Notes under the pieces: generated by a model
Told to the model about the DNA's origin: nothing
Seen by the model: the letters and a program-made list of their open reading frames with translations, nothing else
The model's database searches: none
Shown here: positions 36,339-45,079 of the stretch, piece after piece
Position numbering within the stretch: the first letter of the stretch is position 1
Layout: every line of letters begins with the position of its first letter
Position numbers and translations under genes: made by a program
Assembly (NCBI GenBank): GCA_023252195.1
Contig: JAHEXI010000011.1
Coordinates: forward strand, 49,382-113,381
Length of the DNA: 64,000 nt
Direction: 5' to 3'
Source: Pseudonocardiales bacterium
Lineage (GTDB): Bacteria > Actinomycetota > Actinomycetes > Mycobacteriales > Pseudonocardiaceae

Positions 36339-37439
36339 TTACACCGGCACCAGATCGTCGGCGTGAACGACTTCGCGGCGCAGTTCGGGGGGGAGGTCGC
36401 GGGTGGAGCGGCCGATCAGCTCGGGCAGCTCCGCGGCGTCGAACCCCACCATTCCCCGGGCGACGACGACTCCCTGTCCGTCGATCAGCTCCACGACGTC
36501 GCCGGCCTCGAAATCACCCTCGACGCCGGTGATGCCGGCGGCGAGCAGCGAACGCCGACGATGCACCACCGCGCTCACCGCACCGTCGTCGAGCTGTAGC
36601 CGGCCGACCGCCCCCGCGGCGTGGCGCAGCCAGAACCGGCGGGCCGATAACCGCGACCCGGTCGGCGCGAATGCCGTCCCGACGTCGGCTGCACCCAAGG
36701 CTCGCCCGACCTGCGTCGCGGCGGCGAGCAGCACCGGCACCCCGGACTGCGAGGCCAGCGTCGCGGCACCGAGCTTGGAAACCATTCCCCCGGTACCGAG
36801 CGCACCACCGGTGCCAACCTGTACGCCGAGCAGATCAGCCGGTCCAGTCACCTCTGCTACCAGCCGAGCAGTGCCGAGCCGGGGGTCGCTGTCGTAGAGG
36901 CCGTTGACGTCGGAGAGCAACACCAATCCCTCCGCTCCCACCAGGTGCGCGACCAGGGCAGCCAGCCGGTCGTTGTCGCCGAAGCGGATCTCGTCGGTGA
37001 CTACCGTGTCGTTCTCGTTGACCACCGGCACGACACCGAGGCCGCGCAGCCGGGCGAAGGTGCGCTGCGCATTGCGGTAATGCGCGCGGCGGACCACGTC
37101 ATCAGAGGTCAGCAGCACCTGGCCGACGGTGCGGCCATGCCGCGCCCAGGACTGCGTGTAGGCGTACCCGAGCGCCAGCTGCCCGACGCTGGCGGCGGCC
37201 TGTTGAGTGGCCAGATCACGCGGCCGCCGGCGCAGCCCCAGCGGGGCGAGCCCGGCGACGATCGCACCCGAGGACACCAATACCAGGTGGGTGCCTGCCG
37301 CGACGCGGGCGGCGAGCGCGTCAACCAGGGTGTCCAGCCTGGCCCGATCGAGCCCACCCGCGGCCGTGGTGAGCGACGATGAGCCGATCTTGACCACTAG
37401 GTGTCGCGCCTGCGCCACCGCCTGCCGGGTCGGGCTCAC
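36339..37439 (-). CDS. proB: Glutamate 5-kinase
   Basis: 366 residues from GTG 37439, which overlaps the obg stop by 4 nt. First and feedback-regulated enzyme of proline synthesis. The kinase domain begins with [13 protein letters not shown], with [10 protein letters not shown] near 55, [19 protein letters not shown] near 140 and [12 protein letters not shown] near 215; a C-terminal PUA domain starts near 275 ([19 protein letters not shown]). The obg-proB-proA order is common in actinobacteria. Confidence 0.96.
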   Translation of the reverse strand: MSPTRQAVAQARHLVVKIGSSSLTTAAGGLDRARLDTLVDALAARVAAGTHLVLVSSGAIVAGLAPLGLRRRPRDLATQQAAASVGQLALGYAYTQSWARHGRTVGQVLLTSDDVVRRAHYRNAQRTFARLRGLGVVPVVNENDTVVTDEIRFGDNDRLAALVAHLVGAEGLVLLSDVNGLYDSDPRLGTARLVAEVTGPADLLGVQVGTGGALGTGGMVSKLGAATLASQSGVPVLLAAATQVGRALGAADVGTAFAPTGSRLSARRFWLRHAAGAVGRLQLDDGAVSAVVHRRRSLLAAGITGVEGDFEAGDVVELIDGQGVVVARGMVGFDAAELPELIGRSTRDLPPELRREVVHADDLVPV

Positions 37440-38887
37440 TCCTGCGGGACCTCACCGCCGACGACCGGCTCGCGCCGCACCCGTCGGGCCGCCTTACGCT
37501 GCCCTGCGCCGATCCGCTCGTCGCTGTCCAACCGCCAGTCCGTTCCTCGCCCGCCCAGCCGGATCGCGCCCCCTCCGGCCGGGGTGGAGGGTTCCCAGTC
37601 GAAGGTGACGTGGCCGATCGTGACCGGGCAGCCAGCCCGAGCACCTGCGCCCGCCAAGGCGTCCTCGACGCCGAGCCGAGCCAGTCGGTCAGCCAGGTAA
37701 CCGACCGCCTCGGCGTTGTCGAAGTTCGTCTGCCGTATCCACCGCTCCGGGCGCCCGCCCCGGACGATGAATCCTTCGGATCGATCGGGGTCGGCCATGA
37801 CTTCGAAGCCCTGTTCGTCGACCGCCATAGGCCGGAGCACCACCCGGGTCGGTTCGGCGGGGGGCAGCGACTCGCGGTGCTGGCGCACCGCTGCGCCGAG
37901 CGCGAATCGCAGTTCCCGCAGACCTTCGGTGCTCACCGTGGACACGCAATATACGGGTAATCCGCGCGCCTGGAGCTCGGGCTGCACCATCTCAGCCAAC
38001 TCCCGGGCGTCCGGAACGTCGACCTTGTTGAACACCACCAGCCGGGGACGAGACGCCAGTTCACCGCCCAGCGACGGGGTGTAGGCGGCCAGCTCGCGTT
38101 CCAAAGCATCCACGTCGGACAGCGGGTCACGGCCCGGGTCGACGGTCGCACAGTCCACCACGTGCACCAGCACGGCGCAGCGTTCGATGTGCCGCAGGAA
38201 CTCCAGCCCGAGGCCCTTGCCCTGGCTGGCGCCGGGAATTAAGCCGGGGACGTCAGCGACGGTGAACACCGTCTCCCCCGCGGTGACCACACCGAGGTTG
38301 GGCACCAGAGTGGTGAACGGGTAGTCGGCAATCTTGGGACGAGCCGCTGACAGCACCGAAACCAGGGAGGATTTGCCCGCAGAGGGGAAGCCGACCAGAC
38401 CGATATCAGCCACCGACTTGAGCTCAAGTACCAGATCCCGGGCTTCGCCCTCCTCACCGAGCAGGGCGAAGCCCGGTGCCTTGCGAGCCTTGGAAGCCAG
38501 CGCCGCGTTGCCCAGGCCGCCGTGCCCGCCCGCCACGGCGACGAATCGGGTTCCGACACCGACCAGGTCAGCCAGCACCTCGCCGTCGGGAGTGAGTACC
38601 ACGGTGCCATCGGGCACCCGCAGCTCGAGATCCTCGCCCATGGCGCCGTTGCGATGGCCGCCTTGGCCCGGTTGGCCGCTCGAGGCCCGGGCCTGGGACC
38701 GGTAGTGGAAGTCGAGCAGGGTGTGCACACCGGGGTCTACCACCAGCACCACGTCACCGCCGTGGCCACCGTTGCCCCCGTCGGGCCCACCCAGTGGGGT
38801 GTACTTCTCCCGGTGCACCGACGCACAGCCGTGGCCGCCATCGCCCGCGGCGACGTGAATCACCACCCGATCCACGAAGCGGGACAC
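37436..38887 (-). CDS. obg: GTPase Obg/CgtA
   Basis: 483 residues from GTG 38887. Ribosome-associated GTPase for 50S assembly and stress control. Three domains: the glycine-rich Obg fold ([30 protein letters not shown]), the G domain ([11 protein letters not shown] near 164, [16 protein letters not shown] near 213, NKVDVPD near 286) and the C-terminal OCT domain ([21 protein letters not shown]) with a charged tail. Follows rpmA after a terminator, and is coupled to proB. Confidence 0.97.
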   Translation of the reverse strand: MSRFVDRVVIHVAAGDGGHGCASVHREKYTPLGGPDGGNGGHGGDVVLVVDPGVHTLLDFHYRSQARASSGQPGQGGHRNGAMGEDLELRVPDGTVVLTPDGEVLADLVGVGTRFVAVAGGHGGLGNAALASKARKAPGFALLGEEGEARDLVLELKSVADIGLVGFPSAGKSSLVSVLSAARPKIADYPFTTLVPNLGVVTAGETVFTVADVPGLIPGASQGKGLGLEFLRHIERCAVLVHVVDCATVDPGRDPLSDVDALERELAAYTPSLGGELASRPRLVVFNKVDVPDARELAEMVQPELQARGLPVYCVSTVSTEGLRELRFALGAAVRQHRESLPPAEPTRVVLRPMAVDEQGFEVMADPDRSEGFIVRGGRPERWIRQTNFDNAEAVGYLADRLARLGVEDALAGAGARAGCPVTIGHVTFDWEPSTPAGGGAIRLGGRGTDWRLDSDERIGAGQRKAARRVRREPVVGGEVPQE

Positions 38888-38930
38888 CCCTGACTTCTCC
38901 TCTTTTCGGCGTTAGCGGGTACGGCCTCAC

Positions 38931-38980
38931 AAAAAACCGACGAGGGGCGAGCCGGTCACCGCCGGGCCGCCCCTCGTCGG
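38931..38980 (-). terminator. Rho-independent terminator after rpmA
   Basis: On the minus strand a 13-bp stem (CCGACGAGGGGCG paired with CGCCCCTCGTCGG) closes a loop of about 18 nt and is followed directly by TTTTTT. It lies 22 nt past the rpmA stop and before obg, so it should end or attenuate the rplU-rpmA transcript. Confidence 0.88.
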
Positions 38981-39002
38981 GTGCGTTATGTGGGGCCCGG
39001 AT

Positions 39003-39260
39003 TCAGGGCTGCACCGGGACGATGTTGACGGTCTTTCGGCCCCGCTTGGTGCCGAACAGCACCTCACCCGTCTCAAGCGCGAACAGGGTGTCGTCACTAC
39101 CACGCCCGACGTGCACGCCCGGGTGAAACTTGGTGCCGCGCTGGCGGATGAGGATCTCACCCGCGTTGACCAGCTGGCCGCCGTACCGCTTCACCCCGAG
39201 CCGCTGAGCGTTGGAGTCGCGGCCATTCCGGGAGCTGGACGCGCCTTTCTTGTGTGCCAT
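39003..39260 (-). CDS. rpmA: 50S ribosomal protein L27
   Basis: 85 residues from ATG 39260. The N-terminal [16 protein letters not shown] reaches the peptidyl transferase centre; [21 protein letters not shown] and [11 protein letters not shown] complete the family pattern. No cleavable N-terminal extension of the Firmicutes type. Downstream of rplU in the standard rplU-rpmA-obg order. Confidence 0.97.
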   Translation of the reverse strand: MAHKKGASSSRNGRDSNAQRLGVKRYGGQLVNAGEILIRQRGTKFHPGVHVGRGSDDTLFALETGEVLFGTKRGRKTVNIVPVQP

Positions 39261-39343
39261 CGGTGCTCACACCCTCGTCAGGAGTTTCTCAAGGTCGATG
39301 ATCAAACGGCGATCCGGCTCACCGAACCGGAATGGCAAGGTCA

Positions 39344-39649
39344 CTAGGAGATGCCGGTGACCTCAACGCGGGTCAGCTGCTGCCGGTGACCCTGACGCTT
39401 GTGGTACCCGGTCTTGTTCTTGAACTTGTGGATCCGAATTTTGGGTCCCTTGACCTGCGCGACAACCTTCCCACGGACCGAGGCGGCGCCAAGAGCAGCC
39501 GAGTCGGTGGTCACGCTGGAACCGTTGACGAGCAACACGGCGGACAAGCTGACCTCGGTGCCAGGGTCGCCGTCAAGCTTTTCCACCTCGACGATATCCC
39601 CGACGGCCACTTTGTACTGCTTGCCGCCGGTCTTCACGATCGCGTACAT
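39344..39649 (-). CDS. rplU: 50S ribosomal protein L21
   Basis: 101 residues from ATG 39649; the frame is open further upstream but homology begins at [18 protein letters not shown]. The C-terminal signature [21 protein letters not shown] is intact. It binds 23S rRNA domain VI. A promoter-like pair lies about 130 nt upstream, leaving a leader long enough for regulation. Confidence 0.97.
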   Translation of the reverse strand: MYAIVKTGGKQYKVAVGDIVEVEKLDGDPGTEVSLSAVLLVNGSSVTTDSAALGAASVRGKVVAQVKGPKIRIHKFKNKTGYHKRQGHRQQLTRVEVTGIS

Positions 39650-39777
39650 CGGGTGGTACTCCTGGCTGTTCGGCGTGCTTGGACTGACTGTGACGTGACC
39701 TGGCAGCAGCTTGCGCCTGATACTGCCTGCGCAGCGGACCAACCTCCGGGCCGCCGAGCTGGCGGGCCGCGCCAATG

Positions 39778-39807
39778 AGCGTACGGCCCGCCGTTCGGCT
39801 CGGTCAA
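39778..39807 (-). promoter_or_regulatory. Candidate promoter for rplU-rpmA
   Basis: On the minus strand TTGACC (39802-39807) and TACGCT (39778-39783) are separated by 18 nt, a fair match to a housekeeping sigma-70-type promoter. It sits in the 168-nt gap between rne and rplU, about 130 nt before the rplU start. No experimental support. Confidence 0.5.
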
Positions 39808-39817
39808 ACCGGGGTCC

Positions 39818-42457
39818 TCACCTCGCGTGCGGTACGGCGAAGGACTGGGCTGCCGACTCCGCACTCTCCGCCAGCTCTGTGGCGGGCGGTCCGGCAGGAC
39901 GTGAAGCGGCCCGACGGCGCCGCGCCATCGTGCGAGTTGCCGGCTGCGTGGGCACCGTCGGCGCGTCGGCCGCCGGTGCCTCCATGTCATCCGGGGCGAC
40001 AGGGTCTACCGCGATCTGGTCTTCAGCGACGTGGTCCGCGGCGACGTGATCTGCCGCGACTTGATCAGCCGCGATGTCTTCCCCGGGCAGCCCCTCGATC
40101 ACTGTCTGTTCCGCTGCTGCGGCGACAGCCCCCGTCCCACGTCCCCGGGACTTAACCCGACGGCCGTTCCCGTTGCCGGAGTCCCGGGCCCCCGAAGGCA
40201 CGCCCGACGCCACAGACGACACCACTGCCGGAGCCGGCTGGCGCACGTTCACCGGCTCCGCGGATACCAGCACTCCGCGACCCTTACAGTGCTCGCAGGT
40301 GCTGGAATACGCCTCCAGCAGCCCGGTGCCCACCTTCTTACGGGTCATCTGGACGAGCCCGAGCGAGGTCACCTCAGCGACCTGGTGGCGGGTGCGGTCC
40401 CGACCCAGGCATTCGGTCAACCGGCGTAGCACCAGGTCCCGGTTGGATTCGAGCACCATGTCGATGAAGTCGATCACGATGATCCCGCCGATGTCCCGCA
40501 GCCGCAGTTGCCTGATTATCTCTTCAGCGGCTTCGAGGTTGTTGCGCGTCACTGTCTCTTCGAGGTTGCCGCCCGACCCGGTGAACTTGCCGGTGTTGAC
40601 GTCGACCACGGTCATCGCCTCGGTGCGATCGATGACCAGGTATCCGCCGGAGGGCAGCCACACCTTACGGTCCAGCGCCTTGCTGATCTGTTCGTCGATC
40701 CGGAACTCGGCGAACACGTCGGCCACGCCGGCGTACCTACGCACCCTGGGCATCAGCTCCGGGGCCACGTGCTTGACGTAACCCTCGACGGTGTCCCATG
40801 CCCCGTCGCCCTGAACAACCAGCTCGCGGAAGTCCTCGGTGAACAGGTCCCGAACCACCTTCACCAGCAGGTCCGGCTCCTCATAAAGCAGCTCCGGTCC
40901 AGCGGGCTTGCCGCGAGCATTGCCGGCGGAAGCACCCGACTTGGTTTGGATAACCTCCCACTGAGCCTGCAACCGGCGGACGTCGCGGGCTAGCTCCTCC
41001 TCGCTGACTCCTTCGGAAGCAGTGCGGATGATCACGCCGGCATCCTCGGGGACGATCCGCTTGAGCACCTCCTTGAGGCGCTTGCGCTCGGTGTCCGGAA
41101 GCTTGCGGCTGATCCCGGTGGCCCGGCCATCCGGCACGTAAACCAAAAATCGGCCAGGCAGGCTGATCTGGGTGGTCAGCCGGGCACCCTTGTGTCCCAC
41201 TGGATCCTTCGTGACCTGCACAAGAATGCTGTCGCCGCTCGACAGTGCCTGCTCGATGCGGCGCGCTTTGCCCTCGAGCCCGGCGGCGTCCCAGTCCACC
41301 TCGCCGGCGTAGAGCACCGCGTTGCGGCCCCGGCCGATGTCTATGAAGGCGGCCTCCATCGACGGCAACACATTTTGCACCCTGCCGAGATAGACGTTGC
41401 CGACCAGCGAGCCCGAGCCCGACGTGGTGACGAAGTGCTCCACCAGGACGTCGTCCTCAAGCACCGCGATCTGAATGCGCTCAGGGCGCTCTCGCACCAC
41501 CATGGTGCGCTCGACGGCCTCGCGCCGGGCCAGGAACTCCGACTCGGACAGGATCGACACCCGGCGCCGGCCGGCCTCCCGACCGTCGCGTCGGCGCTGC
41601 CGCTTGGCCTCCAGACGGGTCGAGCCGCGGATCGACTGGACCTCGTCCTCAACCGGCGGACTGCTGCTCTTGCTGTCCCGGACATGCACGACGGTGTCCG
41701 GTGGATCATCTTCGCCGACGACGACGTCCTCGTCACCGCCGTCTCGACGGCGTCTGCGGCGACGGCGACGGCGAGCCACGCTCTCGCCAGGCTCTTCGGC
41801 CGTCACCTCCTCGGTCGACCCGTCCGAGGAGTCTTGTTCGTCAGGTTCGCCTGAGACGTTGTCACCCTGCTCGGCGTCGCCGTCGTCGCCGGCTCTGCCT
41901 CGACCTCGGCCACGGCGGCCCCGCCGGCGACGGCGACGGCTGGCGCTGTCGCTCTCCGCCTCGTCCGCGCCGGGTTCGCCCCCACTGTCGTCCTTCTCGT
42001 CGTTCTCGTCGTCGAGGAGGTCAGGCTCGTCAGCAACGGCGGGCTGCGGGGTCGGCGACAGGAACACCGGCACAGCCGCGTTGAACACTGCCGGCGGTGC
42101 CGGCGAATTGAATACCACCGGCGGCGCCGGTGACGTCAACAACGGTGTCTCCGGCGCACTCTGCTGGGCCACCTCGTCGAGCTCCGTTAGCTCTGGCTCG
42201 GGATCCGGCAGCAGTACCGCAAGTGCCCGCATCGCCGTCTCGCGGTCGATGCTGGACTGCGCGCTGCCTACCACGATGCCGAACTCAGCCAGCGCGCCGA
42301 TGACCTCCTTGCTGCTCACCGCAAGAAGCTTGGCCAGGGCATGCACCCGCAGCTTGCTGGGCAGCGAGTCTGTTAGATCAGCCCGGCCGGTTGGGGTGGT
42401 CGCGGATGCGTCTGTCCGCCCGCCGAAGCCGCTGGCGGGCGTTGTCGTGTTCGCCAT
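39818..42457 (-). CDS. rne: Ribonuclease E/G family endoribonuclease
   Basis: 879 residues from ATG 42457. Single-strand endoribonuclease for rRNA maturation and mRNA decay. An IF2-N-like helical module (KLRVHALAKLLAVSSKEVIG, about residues 35-54) is followed by an acidic and Arg-rich disordered stretch (about 140-330, with long Arg runs). The catalytic half then holds the S1 domain (GNVYLGRVQNVLPSMEAAF), the DNase I-like site VVDVNTGKFTG with IDFIDM, and the zinc-link CEHCKGRG near 755. The C-terminal tail contains a five-residue repeat, AADHV. This layout resembles mycobacterial RNase E. Confidence 0.95.
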   Translation of the reverse strand: MANTTTPASGFGGRTDASATTPTGRADLTDSLPSKLRVHALAKLLAVSSKEVIGALAEFGIVVGSAQSSIDRETAMRALAVLLPDPEPELTELDEVAQQSAPETPLLTSPAPPVVFNSPAPPAVFNAAVPVFLSPTPQPAVADEPDLLDDENDEKDDSGGEPGADEAESDSASRRRRRRGRRGRGRGRAGDDGDAEQGDNVSGEPDEQDSSDGSTEEVTAEEPGESVARRRRRRRRRRDGGDEDVVVGEDDPPDTVVHVRDSKSSSPPVEDEVQSIRGSTRLEAKRQRRRDGREAGRRRVSILSESEFLARREAVERTMVVRERPERIQIAVLEDDVLVEHFVTTSGSGSLVGNVYLGRVQNVLPSMEAAFIDIGRGRNAVLYAGEVDWDAAGLEGKARRIEQALSSGDSILVQVTKDPVGHKGARLTTQISLPGRFLVYVPDGRATGISRKLPDTERKRLKEVLKRIVPEDAGVIIRTASEGVSEEELARDVRRLQAQWEVIQTKSGASAGNARGKPAGPELLYEEPDLLVKVVRDLFTEDFRELVVQGDGAWDTVEGYVKHVAPELMPRVRRYAGVADVFAEFRIDEQISKALDRKVWLPSGGYLVIDRTEAMTVVDVNTGKFTGSGGNLEETVTRNNLEAAEEIIRQLRLRDIGGIIVIDFIDMVLESNRDLVLRRLTECLGRDRTRHQVAEVTSLGLVQMTRKKVGTGLLEAYSSTCEHCKGRGVLVSAEPVNVRQPAPAVVSSVASGVPSGARDSGNGNGRRVKSRGRGTGAVAAAAEQTVIEGLPGEDIAADQVAADHVAADHVAEDQIAVDPVAPDDMEAPAADAPTVPTQPATRTMARRRRAASRPAGPPATELAESAESAAQSFAVPHAR

Positions 42458-42587
42458 TCAACTCCTCCAGCCCCCGGGCGCGTCCCACAAGGGGAACGCG
42501 ACCGCACAGGGGCTCTGCGCGTCATCCGCCGCCGAGGTCGGCGACGGCAATCCTGTCAAGCACCGGCAGCTCCGCGGTCCGGAGCGG

Positions 42588-43415
42588 TCAACCGGTGTGT
42601 CCCGCGACGTCGAGCTGATGCCACCCATCGTCGGGCTGCGCCAAAGCTTTCCCGACCACAGCCGTCCGGGCGGATGCCCGGTCCGCAGCGAGCGGATCGA
42701 CGAGACCCCCGTCGTCGTCAAGCCAGCCTTGCGCAGTCCGGATCGCTTTCACGAGCACCGACGACGGAAGTCCGGCGACGGCGCCAAGCGCGCTCAGCAC
42801 ATCGTCGGGTCGTACCGCAGGGCTGACCTGTCGCACGACCGCCATGAGTATCCCACACTCACCAAGGTGATCGGGTTCAGGCAGCACCGCCGGACCATCC
42901 TCGACTTCCAAGGAGACGATCGCCGCCCGCGCGTCGATCGACCGCGGGCCATCCTTGGTGACGCGTTCGACGAGTAACTTCGGGGTGGCGAGCAGCAGGT
43001 CCGCTGCCTCCCGTAGCCGTGCGCCGTCCACTCCGCGGACCTCGATACGCCAGGCGCTGGCATCGATTCGGTCGGCAAGGGCCCCGGGGCCCGCCACCAC
43101 GCCCTCAAGCACGGCCAGCCCAACGGGCAAAGCCGCGTCGAGCTGCTCACGAACCATCTCAGGATCGAGGTGCTCCACGAGCGCGATCTCGACATACTCC
43201 GCCTCACTGGCCGCTCCGGTGGGCGCCGCGCCCAGCCAGGACACTTTCGGATGCGGGTGGTACCCCTGCGAGTACGCCACCGGCAGACCGGCCCGCCGCA
43301 ATGCCCGCTCGAAGGCCCTGGCGACGTCACGGTGTGAGGTGAACCGCAGCTTGCCACGCTTGGCGTAGCGCAGCCGCACCTTGCAGACCGGTGCGGCAGA
43401 CGGGTTGGGGCTCAT
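42588..43415 (-). CDS. TIGR03936 family radical SAM-associated protein (DUF2344)
   Basis: 275 residues from ATG 43415. KVRLRYAKRGKLRFTSHRDV at the N-terminus and YSQGYHPHPKVSWLGAAPTG near 48 are hallmarks of DUF2344. The family usually sits beside, or is fused to, the B12-binding radical SAM protein of the TIGR03960 group, here at 45041-46981. A role in tRNA or rRNA modification is suspected, but the reaction is unknown. The partner is displaced by the secreted protease gene. Confidence 0.9.
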   Translation of the reverse strand: MSPNPSAAPVCKVRLRYAKRGKLRFTSHRDVARAFERALRRAGLPVAYSQGYHPHPKVSWLGAAPTGAASEAEYVEIALVEHLDPEMVREQLDAALPVGLAVLEGVVAGPGALADRIDASAWRIEVRGVDGARLREAADLLLATPKLLVERVTKDGPRSIDARAAIVSLEVEDGPAVLPEPDHLGECGILMAVVRQVSPAVRPDDVLSALGAVAGLPSSVLVKAIRTAQGWLDDDGGLVDPLAADRASARTAVVGKALAQPDDGWHQLDVAGHTG

Positions 43416-43424
43416 CGAAACCTT

Positions 43425-43468
43425 TCGTGAGTGCGTAAGAGTGTTCTAGCACTCAACGCCACTCACGA
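43425..43468. repeat. Interspersed palindromic repeat, copy 2
   Basis: 44 nt, outer arms TCGTGAGTG and CACTCACGA, the reverse complement of the unit at 36286-36331 with two core mismatches. It lies between the divergent DUF2344 gene and the subtilase gene, about 90 nt upstream of the latter's start, so it could also affect their promoters. Confidence 0.85.
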
Positions 43469-43555
43469 CCCCGGTGTAGGACGCGCTCGGGGCGCCTTAC
43501 TAGGGTCACGGCGACCTTTCCACGGGCGCATGCCCCGTCCACCCGGAGGCTGCGG

Positions 43556-45079
43556 GTGTTGCTCCGGCTCCTCCGAGTCGTCGCGGTGCTGGCAGCCGTG
43601 GCCGCCTTGGCTGGTCCGGCATTCTCTGTGGTCACCGGCATGGCATCCGCGGTGACGGACTGTGACTCGACCGGCCCCGTGCTGCGCTACGTGGTGCTGT
43701 TCGACGCCGAGGCGTCCGCACCGCAGGCGACACGAGCGGTCCGGGCCGCGTGCGGCACCACCACGGCCTACTATCCGCAGATCGGGGTGGGAGTCGTCAC
43801 CTCCGCCGAGCCGACATTCCGGATCCGATTCGGCGCCGATCGCGCCTACAGTGCGCAGGCCGAGGCGCTGGTTTCCGCACAGCGGGCAGAGCTGGCCAGA
43901 CCGATTCCGCCCACCGCGGCCCGAGCTCCCGAGGCCGCGCAAGCGCTGGGCGTCGACCGGTCGGCCGAACAGTGGGATATGGCGCTCATCCACGCTCCGC
44001 AGGCCAGGGCGATCAACCGGGGCAGCCCGGAGGTGCTGGTCGGAGTGTTGGACTCGGGGATAGACGCGACCCACCCCGACCTTGCCGCCGCAGTCGATCC
44101 CACCCGATCGGCGGGCTGCCTGTCGGGCAAGCCCGACCAGTCGCGCAGCGCGTGGAGTCCGACCACGTCTGCGCACGGCACGCACGTGGCCGGCACGATT
44201 GCCGCGGCCGACGACGGGCACGGCATCACCGGGGTGGCGCCGGGGGTCCGGTTGGCTTCGGTGAAGGTGGTCGACGACGACGGGTTCATCTACCCGGAGT
44301 ACGCCGTGTGCGGCTTCATGTGGGCCGCCCGGCAGCAGATGCGGATCGCCAACAGCAGCTATTCGCTGGACCCATGGCTGTTGACCTGTTCCGACGTACC
44401 GGGTCAGGCGGTGGCCTACGAAGCCGTCCGGCGCGCTGTCCAGTACGCAACCGCCCATGGCGTGCTGAGCATCGCCGCCGCCGGTAACGAACGGATGGAT
44501 CTGGCCAATCCCCGCCAGGACCTGCGCAGCCCGGACAATGCGCCCGGCCCCCGGCCGCGGCCGGTGGATCAACACTGCAACGTGTTGCCCGCGGAGTTGC
44601 CCGGCGTGGTCGCGGTGTCGGCCATCGGCGCCCAGCGCGTCAAGGCGCAGTACAGCTCTTACGGGTCAGGGGTGGTCGCGGTGACGGCCCCTGGAGGGGA
44701 CTGGGCGCAACCGTTGGGCGTGGGTTCCAGCGGATGCGTGCTGTCCACCGTTCCTGGCGGGTACGGCTATCTGTGCGGCACGTCCATGGCGGCGCCGCAT
44801 GCCTCCGGGGTGGCGGCGCTGCTCGCCTCGGTCCGACCCGAGGCCGGCCCACAGGAGCTGGCCACCCTGCTGCGCGATCAGGCCGACCCGCTGCCGTGCC
44901 CAGCGCGCAGCGCTGACCGCGACGACTTAGCCGCGGAATGCGCCGGTGACGCCTTCTACGGCCATGGCGTCGTCGACGCGCTGACGGCGGTGGCCGCGCC
45001 ATCCGCCGCTGCCCGACCCGACGCCACTGCCCGACCCGACTCAGCGGCTATTGTCCGCAGCGACCGGACGCAGCGGTAG
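43556..45079 (+). CDS. Secreted S8 (subtilisin-like) serine protease
   Basis: 507 residues from GTG 43556 with CGGAGG 6 nt upstream. A signal peptide (LLRLLRVVAVLAAVAALAGP) is followed by a propeptide-like region to about residue 140. The catalytic triad is visible: Asp in VLVGVLDSGIDATHPDL near 164, His in SAHGTHVAGTIAAADDGHG near 205 and Ser in CGTSMAAPHASGVAALLAS near 405, with the oxyanion Asn in AAAGNERMD. It resembles mycosins, but no C-terminal membrane helix and no ESX genes are present. Its 3' end overlaps the convergent radical SAM gene by 39 nt. Confidence 0.9.
   Translation: MLLRLLRVVAVLAAVAALAGPAFSVVTGMASAVTDCDSTGPVLRYVVLFDAEASAPQATRAVRAACGTTTAYYPQIGVGVVTSAEPTFRIRFGADRAYSAQAEALVSAQRAELARPIPPTAARAPEAAQALGVDRSAEQWDMALIHAPQARAINRGSPEVLVGVLDSGIDATHPDLAAAVDPTRSAGCLSGKPDQSRSAWSPTTSAHGTHVAGTIAAADDGHGITGVAPGVRLASVKVVDDDGFIYPEYAVCGFMWAARQQMRIANSSYSLDPWLLTCSDVPGQAVAYEAVRRAVQYATAHGVLSIAAAGNERMDLANPRQDLRSPDNAPGPRPRPVDQHCNVLPAELPGVVAVSAIGAQRVKAQYSSYGSGVVAVTAPGGDWAQPLGVGSSGCVLSTVPGGYGYLCGTSMAAPHASGVAALLASVRPEAGPQELATLLRDQADPLPCPARSADRDDLAAECAGDAFYGHGVVDALTAVAAPSAAARPDATARPDSAAIVRSDRTQR

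Noticed and set aside
37610..38893. Plus-strand frames of 116-145 codons across obg
   Set aside because: Shadows of a strongly conserved minus-strand gene caused by third-position GC bias.
43556..45079. Assignment of the S8 protease as an ESX mycosin (mycP)
   Set aside because: No C-terminal membrane helix and no ESX/EccC/PPE neighbours; called a secreted subtilase only.
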